DNA of 39,818 nt from positions 1,810 to 41,627 of the forward strand of contig NZ_KV440954.1 in the NCBI RefSeq assembly GCF_001636425.1. Reading direction: 5' to 3'. Source of the DNA: Heyndrickxia acidicola (lineage in GTDB: Bacteria > Bacillota > Bacilli > Bacillales > Bacillaceae_C). The notes under the pieces were generated by a model that saw only the letters and a program-made list of their open reading frames with translations, did not search any database and was not told where the DNA came from. Made by a program: the position numbers and the translations under genes. The first letter of the stretch is position 1, and each line of letters starts with the position of its first letter. Shown here piece by piece: positions 37,399 to 39,818 of this stretch.

Positions 37399-38907
37399 AT
37401 GAGTGATAACGAAGGGACAAGTAGCACTAACGAAGATTTTGCCCCCGTTTGTCCCGTATTATCAACAGAACTAATCCCATTAAACACTACACTTTCACAA
37501 AGTGTTACCCCAACCATTAAAACACCAGTTGTATTAGCAGACCCAACCTTGCAAATTGTTGTAGAAGTTGATATTCCGCTTTCTCCAGCAGCAACAGAAA
37601 TAAAGCGTGTGGTGAAAAATGTATTTTTAGATCAAGTAAAACTTGTTCCCGTTGCATTTGCACCTATTGACGGATCTAACTTTTTCAACGTAACAAGAGG
37701 CAAATTATTTGTATCAGGGCATATTCGTGAAAATATTGAATATGCTACAGCTGATTGTAATGCACCACTCCAGGATCGAATTGCCGATGTTCCGTTTTCG
37801 GGTTTTGCGGACCTTACAACATTCCTTAAACCGCCAGTTATCAGTGTTTCGGAAGACAAAAAATCCAACTTTCTTACTGAGCTAAATGGTCAAGTCCCAC
37901 GATTAGATAAATTTTTCTTTCAAAATATCGTCAATTATAATGAACAGCCTTTTGGTGAGTTAGTTTCTGCTACTTTCTTTGAACTTGATTTTTCACCAAT
38001 TATGGCACCTCCTGAGGGAACTTTTAGCACCTTGCGCGAGCAAATCGTTATGGATCTTACTGTGAAAGTATTACAAACTCAACTAATAGGTATCACTGGA
38101 GCTGCTGGTCCAACGGGGCCTACTGGTGCCACGGGTGCAGCCGGTGCCACAGGTGCTACTGGCGCGACTGGTGCCACGGGTGCTACTGGCGCAGCCGGTG
38201 CAGCCGGTGCCACAGGTGCTACTGGCGCGACTGGTGCCACGGGTGCTACTGGCGCAGCCGGTGCAGCCGGTGCCACAGGTGCTACTGGCGCGACTGGTGC
38301 CACGGGTGCTACTGGCGCAGCCGGTGCAGCCGGTGCCACAGGTGCTACTGGCGCGACTGGTGCCACGGGTGCTACTGGCGCAGCCGGTGCAGCCGGTGCC
38401 ACAGGTGCTACTGGCGCTACTGGGGCCACGGGTGCTACGGGTGCAACCGGTGCTACTGGCGCCACGGGTGCAACCGGTGCTACTGGTGCAGCTGGTGGGT
38501 TATCCCAATACGCATATATTTACAACTTAATTGCTCAAACGGTGCCTATAGAGGCTACTGTCACTTTCGATTCCAATGGAGTAATTACACCTGGAATTAT
38601 TCATGCCCCAGGAACAGATTCAATTCTAGTTACCGTTGCAGGAGACTACGAGATTACTTTCTCCGTGTCGGGTGTAGAGCCCAACCAATTCGCTCTATTT
38701 GACAATGGCGCGCCGATTGCGGGAACAGTCTACGGTTCAGGTGCCGGCACTCAGCAAAACACCGGTCAGGTTATAGTCACCTTAGCAGCAGGCGATGTTA
38801 TTACCCTTGTAAATCATTCTTCTGCTTCAGCAGTTATCCTTCAGACATTGGCAGGAGGCACACAAACAAACGTAAACGCTTCGATTGTTATTAAATTATT
38901 AAGTTAG
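37399..38907 (+). CDS. Collagen-like spore-surface (exosporium) protein
   Basis: A 502-residue protein from ATG 37399 (AGGAGTGA ahead). An N-terminal domain of about 235 residues contains [20 protein letters not shown] and [19 protein letters not shown], resembling the CsxC/DUF3794-type N-terminal domain of spore coat proteins. Then comes a collagen-like region of Gly-Ala-Thr/Gly-Ala-Ala triplets (about 236-370) and a C-terminal domain ([18 protein letters not shown], then [12 protein letters not shown]) of the BclA/C1q-like trimerising type. No signal peptide, as for exosporium proteins assembled in the mother cell. Antisense frames in the repeat are by-products of its GC-rich codons. Confidence 0.85.
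   Translation: MSDNEGTSSTNEDFAPVCPVLSTELIPLNTTLSQSVTPTIKTPVVLADPTLQIVVEVDIPLSPAATEIKRVVKNVFLDQVKLVPVAFAPIDGSNFFNVTRGKLFVSGHIRENIEYATADCNAPLQDRIADVPFSGFADLTTFLKPPVISVSEDKKSNFLTELNGQVPRLDKFFFQNIVNYNEQPFGELVSATFFELDFSPIMAPPEGTFSTLREQIVMDLTVKVLQTQLIGITGAAGPTGPTGATGAAGATGATGATGATGATGAAGAAGATGATGATGATGATGAAGAAGATGATGATGATGATGAAGAAGATGATGATGATGATGAAGAAGATGATGATGATGATGATGATGATGATGATGAAGGLSQYAYIYNLIAQTVPIEATVTFDSNGVITPGIIHAPGTDSILVTVAGDYEITFSVSGVEPNQFALFDNGAPIAGTVYGSGAGTQQNTGQVIVTLAAGDVITLVNHSSASAVILQTLAGGTQTNVNASIVIKLLS
38146..38397 (+). repeat. 63-bp tandem repeats in the collagen-like region
   Basis: Four nearly identical 63-base units starting at 38146, 38209, 38272 and 38335, each encoding seven triplets (five GAT and two GAA). 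The high identity suggests recent expansion; length variation between strains is expected. Confidence 0.85.
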
Positions 38908-38958
38908 TTTCGAATGGATATGGAACTCTGATAAAATCAAATTGAAATTGTATAGCTG

Positions 38959-39002
38959 TTTCCAAGCTTTCGATCGAGCAGTATAGGTGGAAAGCTTGGA
39001 AA
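38959..39002. repeat. Perfect 13-bp inverted repeat
   Basis: TTTCCAAGCTTTC / GAAAGCTTGGAAA with an 18-base loop, after the collagen-like gene. Without a T-run it is not a classic terminator. Confidence 0.7.
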
Positions 39003-39123
39003 AAATTAAAAGGAATTACCTTGGATTAAAAGGACTATAACGAAGAATTCAACAATCAACAGATCGAATTACTGGTGAGTCATATTACTAAGGAACTTTT
39101 AGAACAAAAACGTAATAATTATG

Positions 39124-39151
39124 AAATCTCCTGCACAGGGAGATTTTTTTA
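39124..39151 (+). terminator. Terminator-like hairpin
   Basis: AAATCTCC / GGAGATTT with seven Ts, following a decayed frame. Confidence 0.7.
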
Positions 39152-39419
39152 TCTGCGAATATGTAGTTGTAGCTTAAGAATCTCTAGAATAGATAATGTA
39201 AATAGTATCCAAGCAGTTGAAGATTCCTGAAATAAAATATCACTCTCTTAAGAAATTGCTCTTGGGTGATCATTAGCTTAGGTTCAGGAATTGGTGAAAA
39301 TAATAGTGAGAGAAAATCTTCTCATCAATCCATAAGTACACAAAAGGATGAAACTCCGGTTAGTAAGAAAAGGAATTGTAAGTCTACAAGACTATTGTAA
39401 AAAAAGAAACAAATAAAGA

Positions 39420-39456
39420 CAAAAAGCATTGACTCCAAAAGAAATCAATGCTTTTC
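39420..39456. terminator. Bidirectional terminator
   Basis: AAAAGCATTGA / TCAATGCTTTT stem with A and T flanks; closes the leftward gene at 39486. Confidence 0.8.
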
Positions 39457-39485
39457 TCAACAACCAGCAAGCATAAAACGAGTAG

Positions 39486-39818
39486 TTAAGACTTGTAAAA
39501 TTTTGCATTGCTCTCCACCGACCTCGCTATGGCTTCGGGTAATTGATCAATTTTAGCTTGAAGAGACTCGAATGCAGATTTTCCCTTAGAATACTCAGAT
39601 TCAATATAGTTGGCACTAATGGATATTTCATAATCGAACAGATAATCATAAACATGATAATCAACAAAAAGGATATCTTCTTTTGGAAAGGGTATTTGCT
39701 TCCCTTTTTGGGCATAAAGTAAAGAAAGATGATGCTTTGATTTCTCTCTAAGTATCCTTGCAAGGTGATAAAGGGGTTCTGATCTCACGGGCCTGTATTC
39801 CCAAGCATTCTGAAAATA
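39486..39818 (-). CDS. C-terminal part of a glycosyltransferase/TPR-like protein (partial)
   Basis: The frame is open to the window edge, so the start lies outside; an internal GTG at 39788 is probably not the start. The visible 110 residues (FQNAWEYRPVRSEPLYHLAR, then GKQIPFPKEDILFVDYHVYD) match the helical repeat C-terminal region found behind family 2 glycosyltransferase domains in Bacillus, which often modify spore or surface proteins. Its position next to a collagen-like glycoprotein candidate fits a role in glycosylating it, which is inference. Confidence 0.65.
   Translation of the reverse strand, partial: YFQNAWEYRPVRSEPLYHLARILREKSKHHLSLLYAQKGKQIPFPKEDILFVDYHVYDYLFDYEISISANYIESEYSKGKSAFESLQAKIDQLPEAIARSVESNAKFYKS

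Larger units (their letters stand above)
38908..39485. other. Intergenic with relics
   Basis: No supported gene. A frame without start at about 39030-39140 (YNEEFNNQQIELLVSHITKE) and another at about 39260-39400 (GSGIGENNSERKSSHQSIS) look like gene relics. Three stems are listed separately. Confidence 0.4.

Noticed and set aside
38079-38465. Long open frame antisense to the collagen-like gene (Ala/Pro/Val repeats), and another frame on the same strand
   Set aside because: Both are by-products of the GC-rich Gly-Ala-Thr repeat; stops are rare in all frames there and no ribosome site is present.
1-39818. tRNA or rRNA genes
   Set aside because: No cloverleaf with CCA-like end or rRNA-like conserved block was noticed on either strand.

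Overview
The window looks like low-GC Bacillaceae DNA (Bacillus cereus group or a relative such as Peribacillus; the species cannot be fixed from sequence alone). Pointers are a Des-type membrane desaturase, a CspC-type cold-shock protein, a collagen-like GAT-repeat protein of the exosporium type, strong AGGAGG-like ribosome sites and A/T-rich codons. Most of the window reads as the backbone of a conjugative plasmid or an integrative plasmid-like element. It has a replication initiator with iterons inside its own gene and an antisense RNA in its leader, a ParA plus ribbon-helix-helix (RHH) partition pair, a MOBP-type relaxase, a VirD4 coupling protein, VirB2/B3/B4/B6/B8-like transfer proteins and a lysozyme/M23 cell-wall hydrolase.

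Layout. 1-5518: accessory genes, namely des with a short coupled ORF, cspC, an IS110-family element whose transposase carries an in-frame stop, and a HEPN-type protein. 5561-35773: the backbone, bounded by two 73-bp direct repeats (68/73 identical, exactly 30,140 bp apart). Inside it are an XRE repressor, an ATP-dependent DNA ligase, a small tyrosine recombinase, an ArdC-like protein, a GC-rich folded non-coding element (10544-10779), small zinc-ribbon genes and a BamHI-like restriction-modification module with controller gene and C-box (12744-15524). A T-poor non-coding tract follows, then a leftward transfer operon (21153 to 16512) and a rightward transfer operon (23744 to 28593) diverging from a hairpin-rich probable oriT (21292-21407). 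Next come an XRE gene, a HAD phosphatase/histidine kinase/response regulator operon, and the rep and par loci. 35774-39818: accessory DNA again, with a small membrane protein, a broken MerR-like gene, a collagen-like spore-surface protein and the end of a glycosyltransferase-like gene cut by the window edge.

Regulatory sequence ties the backbone together. Three dispersed motif families stand out. (1) Arrays of AAYATT/AATRTT hexads occur at about ten places, three of them between a promoter and a ribosome site; the plasmid's own RHH protein at 34957 is the natural candidate binder, by analogy with the delta/omega system of pSM19035. (2) A promoter box TAATCTnnTATACT lies in front of the recombinase, ardC, the relaxase, the VirB6 gene and the transfer operons (eight good copies, two weak). 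(3) A GGGAAGGGTTAA palindrome has a perfect copy upstream of the HAD/kinase operon and a degenerate copy at the start of an XRE regulator gene. Together they suggest one regulatory circuit linking copy number, partition, establishment and transfer. The motifs and their positions are read from the sequence; which protein binds which motif is inference.
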